This document shows positions 23,091 through 34,965 of a stretch of 64,000 nt of DNA, in pieces (the stretch's first letter is position 1; every line of letters starts with the position of its first letter). Location of the stretch: the NCBI GenBank assembly GCA_003996215.1, contig QJPP01000316.1, positions 62,001 to 126,000 on the forward strand. Reading direction: 5' to 3'. A program made the translations under genes and the position numbers. A model generated the notes under the pieces. The model saw only the letters and a list, made by a program, of their open reading frames with translations. It was not told the origin of the DNA and made no database searches. The DNA comes from Jaltomata sinuosa (Eukaryota > Streptophyta > Magnoliopsida > Solanales > Solanaceae).

Positions 23091-23564
23091 GTACACTAGC
23101 TTTTCTCTCTTTATGGAATATAATAAGGATAAATAATCTGAATTTTATTATAAATATGTAATAAATGAAAATAAATAATTGGATGACGACTTAAATAATT
23201 GAAACAACAAAGTCTCTTGTGGGATCTTTTCGCATTGATTATTTCTTATAAAGAGGGAATTAAGTATTTTTCACTTTAATTAGACTTGAATTATTCAAAT
23301 ATTTGAAATTATCTGACGTTTACTTAGTGATATAAAATTGAGATTATTAAATTATGAGCAAATTTTGTTGGTCGAAATCATGATAAAGAAAAAAAATACT
23401 TTTAGTATAAAATCATAAGTAATCAACTAATCATGAAGAGACCAAAATGCCTTCCAAGTAATCAACTTATCGAATTCGTGTATCATTATTCATAGCATGA
23501 TAATTAATTTATTATAACTCACCGTATAAATAATCTTACATTATAATTTATGTGTATAATTAGT

Positions 23565-24177
23565 TGTTAGGTAACGCCAACATCCTGTCTATGACAAGAC
23601 CCATGAGGGGTTGAGGTGGCCCGGGTTGGAGTCATGATCGAACATGACACTTGCTTGGTGAACTTAGTTAAGAAATAAAGTTGCGCCTTTGCTATCAGTT
23701 ATAGCTTTTGGCATGATGGTAAGCGCTTGATCATAACAAGTGGTATCATAGCCAAGGTCATGGATTCGAATCCTGCCTATGGCAAGGCCCATGAGGGGCT
23801 GAGGTGGCTCGGGTTGGAGTCATGATCGAACATGGCGCTTGCTTGGTGGACTTAGTTAAGAAATAAAGTTGCGCCTTTGCTATCAGCTATAACTTTTGGC
23901 ATGATGGTAAGCGTTTGATCATAATAAGTGGTATCAGAGCCAAGGTCATGAGTTTGATTCCCAATAGCAACATACTGCATGAGGCAGGTGTTGGGAGGGG
24001 GATTGTTGGGTAACGCCAATATCCTGCCTATGGCAAGGCCCATGAGGGGCTGACGTGGCCCGGGTCGGAGTCATGATCGAACATGGCGCTTGCTTGGTGG
24101 ACTTAGTTAAGAAATGAAGTTGTGCCTTTGCTATCAGCTATAGCTTTTGGCACGATGGTAAGCGTTTGATCCTAACA
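23565..24177 (+). mobile_element. TRIM (family A), three-LTR tandem form
   Basis: LTRs of about 175 bp start TGTTnGGTAACGCCAACATCC and end TTTGATCCTAACA. The primer-binding site TGGTATCAGAGCC follows an LTR, and a purine tract GGGAGGGGGAT precedes the last one. There are three LTR copies; the first internal region is fused into the second LTR by a deletion. The 5 bp duplication TTAGT is perfect on both sides (23560-23564, 24178-24182). No protein is encoded, which defines a terminal-repeat retrotransposon in miniature. Confidence 0.85.
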
Positions 24178-24204
24178 TTAGTATGTGAACCAAAAGAACC
24201 AACA

Positions 24205-24445
24205 AATTCAAAAATACCTTAAAGTCCAAGTCATGTTACAATTGTGACAAGTGCAAACATGTTGCACCGACGGGTTCTCCAGCTGGAGGAGAAGGACGAC
24301 CCTGCAATCAGATAAGATATTTGCATAAGTTGGGTGATCATTTATTAAGAAATGAATGAGTTCCTTACGATCAATATTAATTTTAGCCAACTATAATTCA
24401 TTCAATAATGCACATAATTCAACCGTTACATTAGTTGAAGTTGGC
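24205..24445 (-). pseudogene. RNase H-like retroelement fragment
   Basis: The minus strand reads ELIHFLINDHPTYANILSDC then VVLLLQLENPSVQH, which resembles the C-terminal part of the RVT_3 (RNase H-like) domain of plant non-LTR elements. A paralogue at 56040-56300 continues further with VADILAKVG. Both are isolated remnants with no reverse transcriptase near them. Confidence 0.5.
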
Positions 24446-24462
24446 CAAGATTTTAATGAGGA

Positions 24463-24731
24463 TACTCCCTCCGTTCCTTTTTAGTTGTCATATTGCATTT
24501 TTCGAGAGTCAATTTGATTAATTTTTAAAGATTAATTAGATTAGATTAATTTAATATTTTAAAATTAAAATTTAGATATTCAAAAACTATATGAAAAATA
24601 CTATAAGTTACAATTTTTCTCATATCAATATGATGAAAAATTAAAGTACTTGTTAAAATGTTGGTCAAACTTTATATTGTTTGACTTTCAAAAATGGAAA
24701 CTATGACAAGTAAAAAGGAACGGAGGGAGTA
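24463..24731 (+). mobile_element. Stowaway MITE, first of an opposed pair
   Basis: The termini CTCCCTCCGTTCCTTTTTAG and AAAAAGGAACGGAGGGAG are inverted repeats, with TA on both sides. The paralogous locus at 56305 lacks the element and reads GAAGATAATAGATAGATACT, so it shows the empty TA site. Confidence 0.9.
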
Positions 24732-24750
24732 ATAGATAGATACTCTAATA

Positions 24751-25005
24751 TACTCCTTCTGTTCCTTTTTAGTTGTCATAGTTTCCTTTTTGAGAGTCAA
24801 ATAATATGAAGTTTGACCAATATTTTTTCATCAAATATTTGATATGAGAAAAATTACAACTTATAGCACTTTTCGTATAGTTTTTGAATATATAAATTTT
24901 TAATTTTAAAACATTAAATTAATCTAATCTAATTGAGCTTTGAAAATTAGTCAATTTGACTTTAGAAAAACGCAACATGACAACTAAAAAGGAACGAATG
25001 GAGTA
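24751..25005 (-). mobile_element. Stowaway MITE, second of an opposed pair
   Basis: Starts CTCCTTCTGTTCCTTTTTAG and ends AAAAAGGAACGAATGGAG, flanked by TA. Its inside is the reverse complement of the element at 24463-24731, from which it is separated by only 19 bp. Transcription through both would yield a long hairpin. Confidence 0.9.
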
Positions 25006-25393
25006 TTAAATATAACATTATGTGAAGCATTTCCATAAACCTAGTGGATGAGAGTTTGTTTGTTTTTATTGACTCGTTTGGTTCACATACTAGTTATCTA
25101 TACACATGAACTATAGTGCAAGATTGTTTGTATAGTGAATAATAATGAATGACTTATTATACGATGAGTAATAATGTATGAATTGTTATACCGTGAATTC
25201 ATATTAATGCATATGATTAATTGATTACTGAACATTAAAATTCGTCAAGAAAAAGATAAAAGACCATCACAAATATAATTTGATTCTTAGGTCCAGAGAA
25301 TTATTTTCAGTCACAACTTTCATTATCACCAAGAAGATTAATTCACACGACTTTTTGAATTATAATATATTTGAGTTGTATCGCAAACTAATC

Positions 25394-25700
25394 GAAATGT
25401 TCTTTAATGCAAGAGCTGAGGAGATTGTTCCTGGAGGAATGATGGTGCTTGTTTCACCATTTTCAAGTTATATACGCCTCATGGGATTTTTTGGTTCTAG
25501 TCTTATGGATATGGTGAATGAAGTAATCTTCGTTTCATTTTATTAGTGGAATTTTTGACTTGGTATACGTACTTGTCTTTTAGAGCTTCTACAACATGTT
25601 GCATTGCAATGAAAGTGTTTGGTCCAATCGAACATCCCACGTCTGTCATTCGAAATATGTTTGAAGAAGATAACATGATTTTGATGTCAAGCTTCTCAAT
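25394..25700. pseudogene. SABATH fragment with an internal inversion
   Basis: 25394-25522 is plus-strand exon 2 tail (EMFFNARAEEIVPGGMMVLV ... MDMVNE) with its donor. Directly after it, 25538-25697 is minus-strand exon 2 head (DVGCSIGPNTFIAMQHV in that direction). From 25698 on, the sequence matches the upstream flank of SABATH copy 3 (38310 onward). Exons 1 and 3 are missing. It cannot encode an enzyme. Confidence 0.85.
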
Positions 25701-27240
25701 ACACCTTATAATACTAAATACATGTATTAGTTATACATATAGGCTAAAAATCCAAAGCCTGTTGTGCACTGTTTTTAACTCCACACTTGGTCAAACAAGG
25801 ATTTGTTTGGCAAGGAAAAGCCAAAGAAGAAGATTAATCTTCAAAAGACGTGTTTTGATTTTACAACTCTTGATGTCATTAGTGACATCAACAAGAAGTT
25901 TTTCAAAGGCCTATTGAGAATTTGAAATTTATAGGTTTTAGAATTTTAACCATTTTGAGTTACTTATTTTTAAATTAATAATTTATGTATATTGAATGAC
26001 AATATAAAATTTGAATCAAAATTACTAGTTTCTCAAGTGGTCGTTCAAGTAATAACTTTTATCTGAGAAAGTACTAGTTGATTCTTCACATCTGTTCTAA
26101 CCTTGGTGGACAGAGTTACCTGGTACTTGCTGGCCCGGACACCACGGTTATTAAAATAATAATAAAAAAAAAAGTCATCCAGGTGAGATATTAACAACCG
26201 AATAACCATATAAAATAAAAAGACATATCGTAACCAAACTATATATTATACATTGTATATAATTTTTTATACACTTCATATATATATATATATATATTAT
26301 ACACTTCATATACACAATACTTATTATATATATTTTTATCGATACAATTATATAACTCCATGCTTTGTCAAACAAAAACAAAGGATTTGTTAGGCAAGGA
26401 AAAGTCAAAGAAGAAGAAAAATCTTTAAAAGAGATTTTTTATTTTACTACTGTCAGAGTGTCAGTGACATCAACAAGAGGTTTTTCACACTTGCTGCATT
26501 ATTAAGATTCTCCATAACATTAAAAAAAAAAAAGGCTTAATTTATAAATAGCCCTTTAAAAGTTGTTCATTAGCTTTATTTTGACAATTCAATTGAGGCT
26601 AGTTTCAATTGAACAATCCAGCCTTAACAAATGAGTTATCTATTAGACACCTCATGTTGATGTGGTAAAAAAAAATTATGCACTTGCTATTAAGCGCAAA
26701 TCATGTTACAAATATATGTTTAATTTATTTATTAATAACTAAATAAATAAAAGAAGAAGAAGAAAAGAAAAGCAAATTAAATTAGTCTTCTGCTTGACGT
26801 CAGTGGTGGAGTCAAGATTTTCATTTAAGAGGTTCAAAATATGAATAATAAGTAAACAAAGAAGTCGAAGGAGGTTCAACATCTACTATATATATATACA
26901 TAGAAAAATAATTTTATTCATATATAAACAATGTAATTTTCTATCGAAGAAGGTTCAAATGAATTTCCTCGATCCTACCTAGCTCCGCCCTTGCCTGCCG
27001 TCGTCCCCCCACAACATTCCGAAAGAAAAAATAGAAATAGAAAAAAATTATATCATTAGCCGGGAGAAGAGAGCAAGAAAGGGATGCCAATTAAGAACAT
27101 CAACAAATAAACTTCTCAATTTTCTTTCTAGAGCACATGAAGTGAAAGATATAGAAAAAATCCAAAAACATTAGAAAATTTGGCCATTGAAATGTGTCAC
27201 ATCACTCCATAAATCTGGATTATATATATATATATAATAT
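25700..27240. repeat. Segmental duplicate of 38310-39770
   Basis: Shares the order: SABATH 5' flank piece, a TA-rich tract, CTTTGTCAAACAAA-type promoter words, the AGGCTTAATTTATAnATAGCCC element (26530-26720 against 39255-39440), then the hAT-like MITE (26801-26993 against 39521-39711). No gene. The 38-39 kb copy has an extra minisatellite at 38665-38835. Confidence 0.75.
26801..26993. mobile_element. hAT-like MITE
   Basis: Begins CAGTGGTGGAGTCAAGATTTT and ends CTACCTAGCTCCGCCCTTG, which are inverted repeats. Flanks near GCTTGACG and CCTGCCGT resemble an 8 bp target duplication; this is clearer in the sister copy at 39521-39711 (GCCTGTCGT / GCCTGTTGT). Confidence 0.65.
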
Positions 27241-28255
27241 ATACTAGTTTTGAGAACGTGCGTTGCACGTTTGTCCTCAAATATTAGAGTATACAGGTTT
27301 AATCTCATGTTGATAATTATTTATCGCGTTATATTTTTATAAATACGATAGACCTTGTATTGATTAATGTGTTTATATCTAGCGATTACTTTTGCATCTG
27401 AAAACAATAATAAAAAGAATGATTTCAAATATAATCTTCTAGACTAAATATCTAAATATATGTTTTTCTATATACAAATACAATTGTGTCAAGTAATTAT
27501 GTTTGTGTATTTTTTTTAATTAATTTGTTTGCAAAATAGAAAATGTTGAATTATATAAAACTAATATAGCATCTGATGGTATGTGAAATATCGATAAACT
27601 ATTGCTCTAAATTTCAGAAATGCACGTAAAAATCTCTTAACCATCTTCCACCTCCGACATTCAACATCTTACAAGTTTTGTTTATAGCTTTGTTCATCTG
27701 CACACATAGGAAAAATAATTATTCGATGCACAAAATACATTTGACACAAGGTCCAAGCATTATCTGATATTATCAAAGAATTATCATATAAAAAAGTAGA
27801 TTACATGAATATCAAAAATACTACGATAAAAAAAAATCTTGGTAATTTTTGAATATCCAAACAAAATCACCTCTCACAGAAAAGAGTACAAAAGTTTTTT
27901 TTTTTTAAAAAAGAACTTCATCAGCTTATTCTTTCGTGTGAACATGGCTCAAGAAATTATAAACATTTAATCAAATGAAATAGTAAAAAATGCTTATTTA
28001 TAATGAAATATTTGGGGGAGTAGAAAAGACTCCATTTATTATGAGATGTTAAAAGCAATTGAAAAGATTCAATTTATTATGAGATATATTTAGGAGTAGT
28101 AGAAAAGATCCAATTTATTATGGGATATTTTTACTTTTTAAAGAAAAATATCATAGGATTTTTGAATTTATTGAATATCTTTTTATACATACCATGTATA
28201 TGAATATATGAAAATTAAATTAAGTAGAAGCATTGATTCTTGCCACCATGAATAA

Positions 28256-28682
28256 TGTTGGGTAACGCCAACATCCTGCCTATGGCAAGGCCCATGAGGG
28301 ACTGAGGTGGTCCGGGTCGGAGTCATGATCGAACATGACGCTTTCTTGGTGGACTTAGTTAAGAAATAAAGTTGCACCTTTGCTATCAGCTATAGCTTTT
28401 GGCACGATGGTAAATGTTTGATCCTAACAAGTGGTATCAGAGCCAAGGTCATGGGTTCGATTCCCAGTAGCAACATGCTGCATGAGGCAGGTGTTGGGAG
28501 GGCGATTGTTGGGTGTAACGCCAACATCCTGCCTATGGCAAGGCCCATGAGGGGCTGAGGTGGCCCGGGTCGGAGTCATGATCGAACATGGCACTTGCTT
28601 GGTGGACTTAGTTAAAAAATAAAGTTGCGCCTTTGCTATCAGCTATAGCTTTTGGCACGATGGTAAGCGTTTGATCCTAACC
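28256..28682 (+). mobile_element. TRIM (family A), complete
   Basis: A 174 bp LTR (28256-28429) is followed two bases later by the primer-binding site TGGTATCAGAGC (28432-28443), a 77 bp internal region, the purine tract GGGAGGGCGA and a 176 bp LTR (28507-28682). The target duplication AATAA is perfect on both sides (28251-28255, 28683-28687). At 427 bp it is very small even for TRIMs and has no coding room. Confidence 0.9.
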
Positions 28683-28744
28683 AATAATTATATCAATTAC
28701 TCCATTATTGAGTTCTTTCAAATTTCAACAAATAGTTATGCTGG

Positions 28745-28810
28745 AAAAACGTGGAGAAGCTAAGCAATTGGAAAAATCAACGTGGAGAAGCTAAGCAATT
28801 GGAAAAATCA
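28745..28810. repeat. 32 bp tandem duplication
   Basis: AACGTGGAGAAGCTAAGCAA followed by TTGGAAAAATC occurs twice back to back (28747 and 28779). Around it, 27240-29510 is AT-rich with no gene seen. A short hairpin ACGTGCGTTGCACGT lies at 27257-27271. Confidence 0.85.
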
Positions 28811-29515
28811 ACCATTCAATATTAGATCAAGTTCATTTCATTGTATGTGAAAGATCATTTATCCATTAAGGTACTTCAATGATGTCTAAATATTTCTTTA
28901 AAAAAATGTGAAGGCCTATTTAAATATTTATAAGAGTAGTGTAAAATTTATTTTCAATAGAAAGTATTTCTAGCTCTAGCTTTTGTACATATTTTTGTTA
29001 TTTTAATTTTATTAGAATTAGAATGTAAACATAATCAGAAGTATTACTAAAAGGCAAATACGTTTCACATCCTTCCAACTAATTCAATTATTTGTTGTTT
29101 TCTTTGATTAGTTAGATGTTTATATTTTGATTTTGTGCTCTTTATTTAGTGTAGTAAAAGATGTAAAAATATATATATATGATTCTATCACTTCACCGGA
29201 GGAAGCTCTAAACACAAACAATTAAAGCTAAAACATAAATGTATTAATTTATAGATGTAATAACTCCCCCTTTTAGTGATAAAATTTGCACGACTGAAGC
29301 CTGCAATAACTATTGGAATATGAACAATCTTCTACATCAATTTAAATTAAGATATGATTATAATTTAATATTTAAATAATTAAATATTTTATAACATTTT
29401 AATTTATAACAAGGGCAAAAGCGTAATCCAACTTTTGAGGTTAGTAGCTTCCCACTTTTAATAATATATGATGATATGTATATATATATATACACACACA
29501 TTCCTCCTTAGAAAT

Positions 29516-31334
29516 TTATTTACGCTTCAGAGCGACAAATAATTGACATGCTTTCTTGTAATTCGTTTTCATCCATACTGAAATTTCATCACTTTGAGAA
29601 TAGTCCTTGTAAAAACTTCTTCTGCTATTTTACTCCCAAAATGATTGATGAAAAGTCCTTCTAAAACAGCCCTTAGGTTTATCATTAAAGTCTTTGCATC
29701 AGCCTCATCCACAAGCTTTGATTTGGGATATGTTAACTCTATTTTCTCAATGCTAAAATAGCCATTTCTCTCCACCACTTTAGTCATGTCTTCAGGAGAG
29801 GGAAAATACACTGGCACATTGAATGAGTTAACTAAAGATTCATCTAACTTTCCCTGTGGCAAAAAGAAAGAAACCTCAATTATTACAAATATATGGCTAT
29901 AACTAACTACTCTCTTCGATTTGTTTCACTTGTTTGTCTGATTTTGACTAGACATAAAGTTTAAGAAAGTAAAAAAAACTTTTGAATCTTGTAGTCTTAA
30001 ACTAAAGATACGTGAAATATATCAAGATATCCTTTTTAATCTTGTGGTTTAAATGTGTCATGTGGAAAGTTGAAATTAAAGAGTTGCAAAAAAAAAGGGA
30101 AATTAGAGAGTTCTTTTTTATACGAACTAAAAAGGAAAGTAAGACAAACAATTACTTACCTCGTTCACCAAATCCATAAGACTAGAACCAAAAAATTTCA
30201 CTAGACGTTCACTTGATTGTGGTGAAATTAGCACCATTATTCCACCAGGAACAATTTCCTCAGCTCTTGTATTGAAGAACACTTCCATGTCCTTTTCAAA
30301 TTGAGCAACATAAGCATTCACTATTTCAATATTTGATGCACCTATATAATGAATCAAACCTTTGTTCCATGCTAGGGATTTTTCATCTAACAACTCTTGT
30401 GGAATATTAGATAACCAATGTATAGCACTAGAACAATGAGCAAAATGTATTGATCGCGATGGAAATAATCTACCATGGAACGATCCAGGAACTCCGATTG
30501 CATAGTAGGATCGATCAACGGGTAGTGATCGAAAGAGGGTGTTGAAATCATTGGTGACATGGTCATTGAAGAATATTTGGAATTCATGAATATTATTATT
30601 ATTATGGTATTTTTCCTTTAGAATTTCTACAACATGTTGCATTGCACTGAAAGTGTTTGGTCCAATTGAACATCCCAACTCTACAATACGAAATGTGTTT
30701 GAAGAAGATAACATGATTTTGATGTCAAGCTTTCGAATAATTGCATCTCTCACCTTCTCCTTTGCACTATCTAACACTTCTTTCTGCATGCAAAGGTACG
30801 TAGGTTATATTATTATAGCGAATAAATTTAGTGATTTTATTATTATAGATTGAAAAGTTCAATTAATTTAGTATGACGACAAAAATAATTTTCTAATGTT
30901 TTTGTTATACGGATAAAATTTACTTATTTTACTATTATAGTGAGTAAAGTACATCCAATTAATTTACTGTGACATATATAATTGTATTTTACAAGTGGAG
31001 AAGTTCAGTAACTATACAAATAATTGATGTGTGATATGGATGTTAGGATCAAACGTTTATCATCATGTCAAAAATTATAGCTTACAATTTATTTCTTAAC
31101 TAAGTCATCCATCAGGCAAGCATCATGTTCAATCATGACGTTTATCATCATGGTGGTTGATAAATTCTTAGTTTAGTTTAACGTTTATGTACTGACACAA
31201 CAAGAGAATTTTTGTACAAGAAAATGTGTTTGATATATATAAGTTGAAGATAAGAAATTAATACCTGCAAAATGGAGTTCTTGGAGTAGCTATAAGGGCC
31301 ATCACCAGCATTCATGGGGAAAGATGATGTCATT
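29516..31334 (-). pseudogene. SABATH methyltransferase copy 2, frameshifted
   Basis: Exons correspond to 31265-31334, 30160-30783 and 29516-29853. The first is 70 nt instead of 69, because an extra A in GGGGAAAAG puts the first ATG (31334) out of frame; the in-frame MNAGDG Met at 31315 could still start a shorter protein. Exon 2 (208 codons) is open and keeps LGCSIGPNT, GSFHGRLFP and SSAIHW. Exon 3 is 338 nt instead of 339: one T is lost in the TTTTGAGAAT context, so the frame ends at 29569 with ILKVMKFQYG, and the normal ending in ALKRK is lost. Intron 1 carries a truncated family A LTR (about 31042-31145). TATA at 31381-31388. Two length changes in 1032 nt of coding sequence argue for a pseudogene; a truncated active form is not excluded. 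Confidence 0.8.
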
Positions 31335-31689
31335 TTGGCTAATGCTAATAATATGTTTCTTTTTCTTCACCTTATTGGTCTTATATATGTGGATTTTGCA
31401 TTGTTTACAAGGATTTGTTTGGCAAGGAGATGCCAAAAAAGAAGAAATCTTAAGAGATAATCTAATTCTAGAAACCTTTATATTTGTTTATTTTCTATTT
31501 TTCTCATAATCTAATTTTACGTACCTTTTAAATTATTTTTAAAAAAAAATATGTCAATGAAAAGATAATTGATATAGTACATTTTTTTTTCTATATTAAT
31601 TATAAAAAAACAACCGGTTCTAGCATATAATGCACCAAATCAATATCAAGTGAAGTATATTATTGCAGTATATGTACTATGATACCTAC

Positions 31690-32362
31690 ATGGTATCAAA
31701 AGGTAATGTATTTTAGCAATAGAAATTAGAATATATTATTGGAATATATTATGATATATAATATATATCGATAAGATGTCATAAAAATTGGCTCATTCCT
31801 TTAAAATGCACTCTTCAATTTCTATGATAATCAAATGAATATATACTATATACTGACAAAGTATTATAAAAGATTGATTCATTTTTTTAAGAAAAATATT
31901 CAATTTTCTATGACGCCAATCTCGAATGTATCATATATTGGGTATCATGGAGGGCAAACTAATTAATTCTTTCAAAGAAACTGTTCTCAATCCTCTATGA
32001 TACCACATATTATATATCATATAATTACATGGTATCATATAGGATGATCCATTCCTTCAAAAAAATAGGACTGGTTTATTCTTTCAAAAAAATATCTCAA
32101 TTCTCTATGTACCAACCTGGTGCATGTCTTATATTGACAGGATATCATTAAAAACATCCATTATATTTTTTTAGAAAAATATTTATCAATCCTCTATAAT
32201 ACCAAACTAGCATATATCATGCACTAATAAGATATCATAAAGGGTAGATTGGTTTCTTCAAAGAAACATTATACAATCCTATGTGATACTTATATGACAT
32301 ATATATCATATACTGATATGATATTATAGAGGATGACCCAATCCTTTAAAGAAGAGTTCAGC
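31690..32362. repeat. Degenerate ~110 bp tandem repeat, about six units
   Basis: Each unit has a GATATCAT(A/T)AAG-type phrase, a CCATTCCTTCAAAGAAA-type phrase, AATCCTCTATGATACCA, and ATATATCATATACTGA. Units diverge by roughly a quarter. It lies 5' of SABATH copy 2. Confidence 0.7.
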
Positions 32363-32685
32363 CTTATTATATATATATGTCCATTTCAATATTTTTATTT
32401 TTATTTTTATTTTATATATATATATATGTCCATTTCAATATTTTAATTTTTATATCATTTTGTTAACTTAGGCGTTGTTATTTTATCTTTGAAAAGAAAA
32501 ATAAAAAGACAAAAAGATATAAAAAGAAAAAGACAAAATAGAAAAAAACAAAAAAAATGAAAAATAACATAACTCTACATGCAATTATGCGCAAAATATC
32601 CACGTGCGCCGCAATTCACTGTAGTGTTAGGCACGGGTGATGTGGCTGTAATTAGTAGACCACATAAATTGAAACTAAAATAAAA

Positions 32686-32898
32686 GGGTGAAATTCGTTT
32701 ACACCCCCGAACTTTGCCTTAAAAATCAAACACCCCCCTTAACTTTGAACAATAATCATTCTCCCCCCTTTATCCTAATTGAATTTTTTAAATGCCTATT
32801 TTACCCTTGTATTATCAAGCTTTATATCTTTTTTAAAAAAACTTTCTTGTAATCACAATTTTTATTTTTTAAAATCTATATAACATATGTTGTATAAA

Positions 32899-32929
<31 letters not shown>

Positions 32930-33808
32930 CTTAGATGAAAAAGAAAAGTGAAAAATACTAATTGAATATGTAAGTTAATGATATTTTATTATGAAATAAA
33001 TGAGTAAAATAAAAAAAATATTAATAATAATCAAAACTCTAATATCTAATTATACAAGTAAAAATAACAGGTAATTATAACTTTATAAATATATTTCAAT
33101 GCATATATATAAAATTAAATGATTGTTGTTTATAAATTTTAAATTATAATTTAGAAAATATTTTATTATTGACAACCAAAACTCATTTATCTATGTAGAC
33201 ATTAGAGAATAACAGAGAGAGAACGAAAAAAACATGCATCTATATACATAATTACATATAGACATACATGCCCGTTTGGCCAATTTTTCACTATTTTTCA
33301 ATAAAATTATTTCACTTTAAATTATTCAAAAAAAATATTGTTTGGCCATAAAATTTTCAAATACAACTTGAAGTTGTATTTGAAAAAGTGAAAATACCTA
33401 AATACTTGTATTTAACACTTTGAATTCTAAAAAGTCTTTCAAAAAAGGTATGGCCAAACATAACTCCAACTCCAAATTTTTTAAATAAAGTAATTTTTTT
33501 TCATGACCAAACGCGCACTTAATGCATATAATATAAAAATATCAATCATAAAAAATAGCATTAGATTTTGTGATTAATTTGTAAAAGGATTATTTTATTA
33601 ATAATGTTAATGAATTTAACTAAAAATGGTAAATACCTAGGTTAAGAAAAAAAAAATATAAAAAGATATTACATAAATAAAAAATTAAAAATGTTAAGGG
33701 TAAAATAGACATTGCATAGGATAAATGGGGGAGAACGATTATTGTTCAAAGTTGAGGGGGGTGTTTGATTTTTAAAGCAAAGTTAGGGGGTGTAAACGAT
33801 TTTCACCC
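32686..33808. mobile_element. Non-autonomous Mutator-like element, 1.1 kb
   Basis: The termini GGGTGAAATTCGTTTACACC and the reverse complement of GGTGTAAACGATTTTCACCC start inverted repeats that extend about 95-100 bp with few mismatches. A perfect 9 bp target duplication AAAATAAAA flanks it (32677-32685, 33809-33817), which is diagnostic for Mutator-like elements. The interior is AT-rich, has no transposase frame and encloses another MITE (33268-33520). Confidence 0.9.
33268..33520. mobile_element. MITE nested in the Mutator-like element
   Basis: The left CCCGTTTGGCCAATTTTTC and right CATGACCAAACGCGC ends are inverted, and an inner palindrome TACAACTTGAAGTTGTA is present. A distant relative with GTTTGGCCATGAGAA lies at 57172-57485. 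Confidence 0.6.
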
Positions 33809-33836
33809 AAAATAAAATTATATATTGTAAAATATT

Positions 33837-34093
33837 ATTCTCTCTGTTTCAAATTGATTGACCTATTTTAACTTGACACGAAATTTAAGAAAAAAAAAAA
33901 TTTTAAATCTTGTGATCCTAAATTAAAGATATGTCAAATATACTAAAATGTCATTTAATCTTGTGGTCTTAAACATACCATATGAAAAGTTAAAATTAAA
34001 AAATTGCTAAAAAAGAAAAAAATCATTTTTTTTAAATAAACTAAAATAAAAAGTATAACAAACAAATTGAAAGTTTAAAACGGAGGGAGTAAT
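33837..34093. mobile_element. Stowaway-like MITE
   Basis: TTCTCTCTGTTTCAAATTGATTG at the left is the inverse of AACAAATTGAAAGTTTAAAACGGAGGGAGTAA at the right, and the inside follows the family phrases GACTTGACACGAAATTTAAGA and TTGTGGTCTTAAACAT. Confidence 0.7.
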
Positions 34094-34343
34094 AAAGTAT
34101 ACACTTTTTTCTTTCTTTTTGGAGTGAAATAAAGATGAATAATCTGATTTTTATCATAAATATGTAATATTCTAGTGATCTTGTCTGTTTGCATAGGGAT
34201 TCGCATATACATAAATATTTTGGTGGCCTTGTCAATTTGCATAGCGATTTGTATATTTCTGTTATAGACTGTTGGATTGGTTGAGATTGTTATTGTGGAA
34301 CGATTTGCATATTGTTTGCCCAAATGCATACGCACGTTATATC

Positions 34344-34606
34344 GCGTTGCATTCATGCTCTTGGAGGCTGGGATCCGGGTGTTCGCCCACTACCCACAAC
34401 ACATGCATTCATGCCTTTGAGGTTAGGATCAGGATGTTCACCTACACCACATGCATTCATGTTTTGAGGCTAGGATCAGGGAGTTCACTTACACCACATG
34501 CATTCTTCCTTTTGAGGCTAGGGATTGGGGTGTTCGCCTACACCACATGCATTCTTCCTTTTGAGGCTAGGAATCGGGGTGCATGCCTATACCATATGCA
34601 TTGCAT
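34344..34606. repeat. Minisatellite, ~55-60 bp x 5
   Basis: Repeats of GCATTCATGCCTTTGAGGCTAGGATC-like followed by GTGTTCGCCTACACCACAT. The 117-codon frame across it reflects the repeat and is not called as a gene. Confidence 0.85.
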
Positions 34607-34965
34607 TGCATCACATTTCTTATGATTGTGTATTGTGGCTTGAGTTGCTATGGCCAGCTGAATATGGAGCTCTGAGGCTTGGTGTGTCGTTGGTACTATG
34701 ATGACGTTAGATGAGTCAGGAGCATAAGTTGGTTGCGAGCTATCGACAATAGGTTATTCGTGTCGTAGTGCTACAGTTATGAGATTTGCTATAAGGGTAA
34801 AGTAAGATTGTTGAGTGTATTATTTCATTATTTGTATTGTGCGGATTGCATTTCATATCATTCATGATTATATGATTGTTGTTGGCACTTGTCGAGCTTA
34901 TGGGAGCTCGATTAGGTTATTGTTTGATGATTTAAAAATTTGTTATTTGTGTTACTAACGTGTTT

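Noticed and set aside
28183..28377. 64-codon frame and similar frame at 23852-24043
   Set aside because: Both fall inside LTRs of the family A TRIM, which has no coding capacity.
34272..34625. 117-codon frame with Cys-rich repeats
   Set aside because: It is the translation of a ~57 bp minisatellite; no start context, homologue or flanking gene structure supports it.
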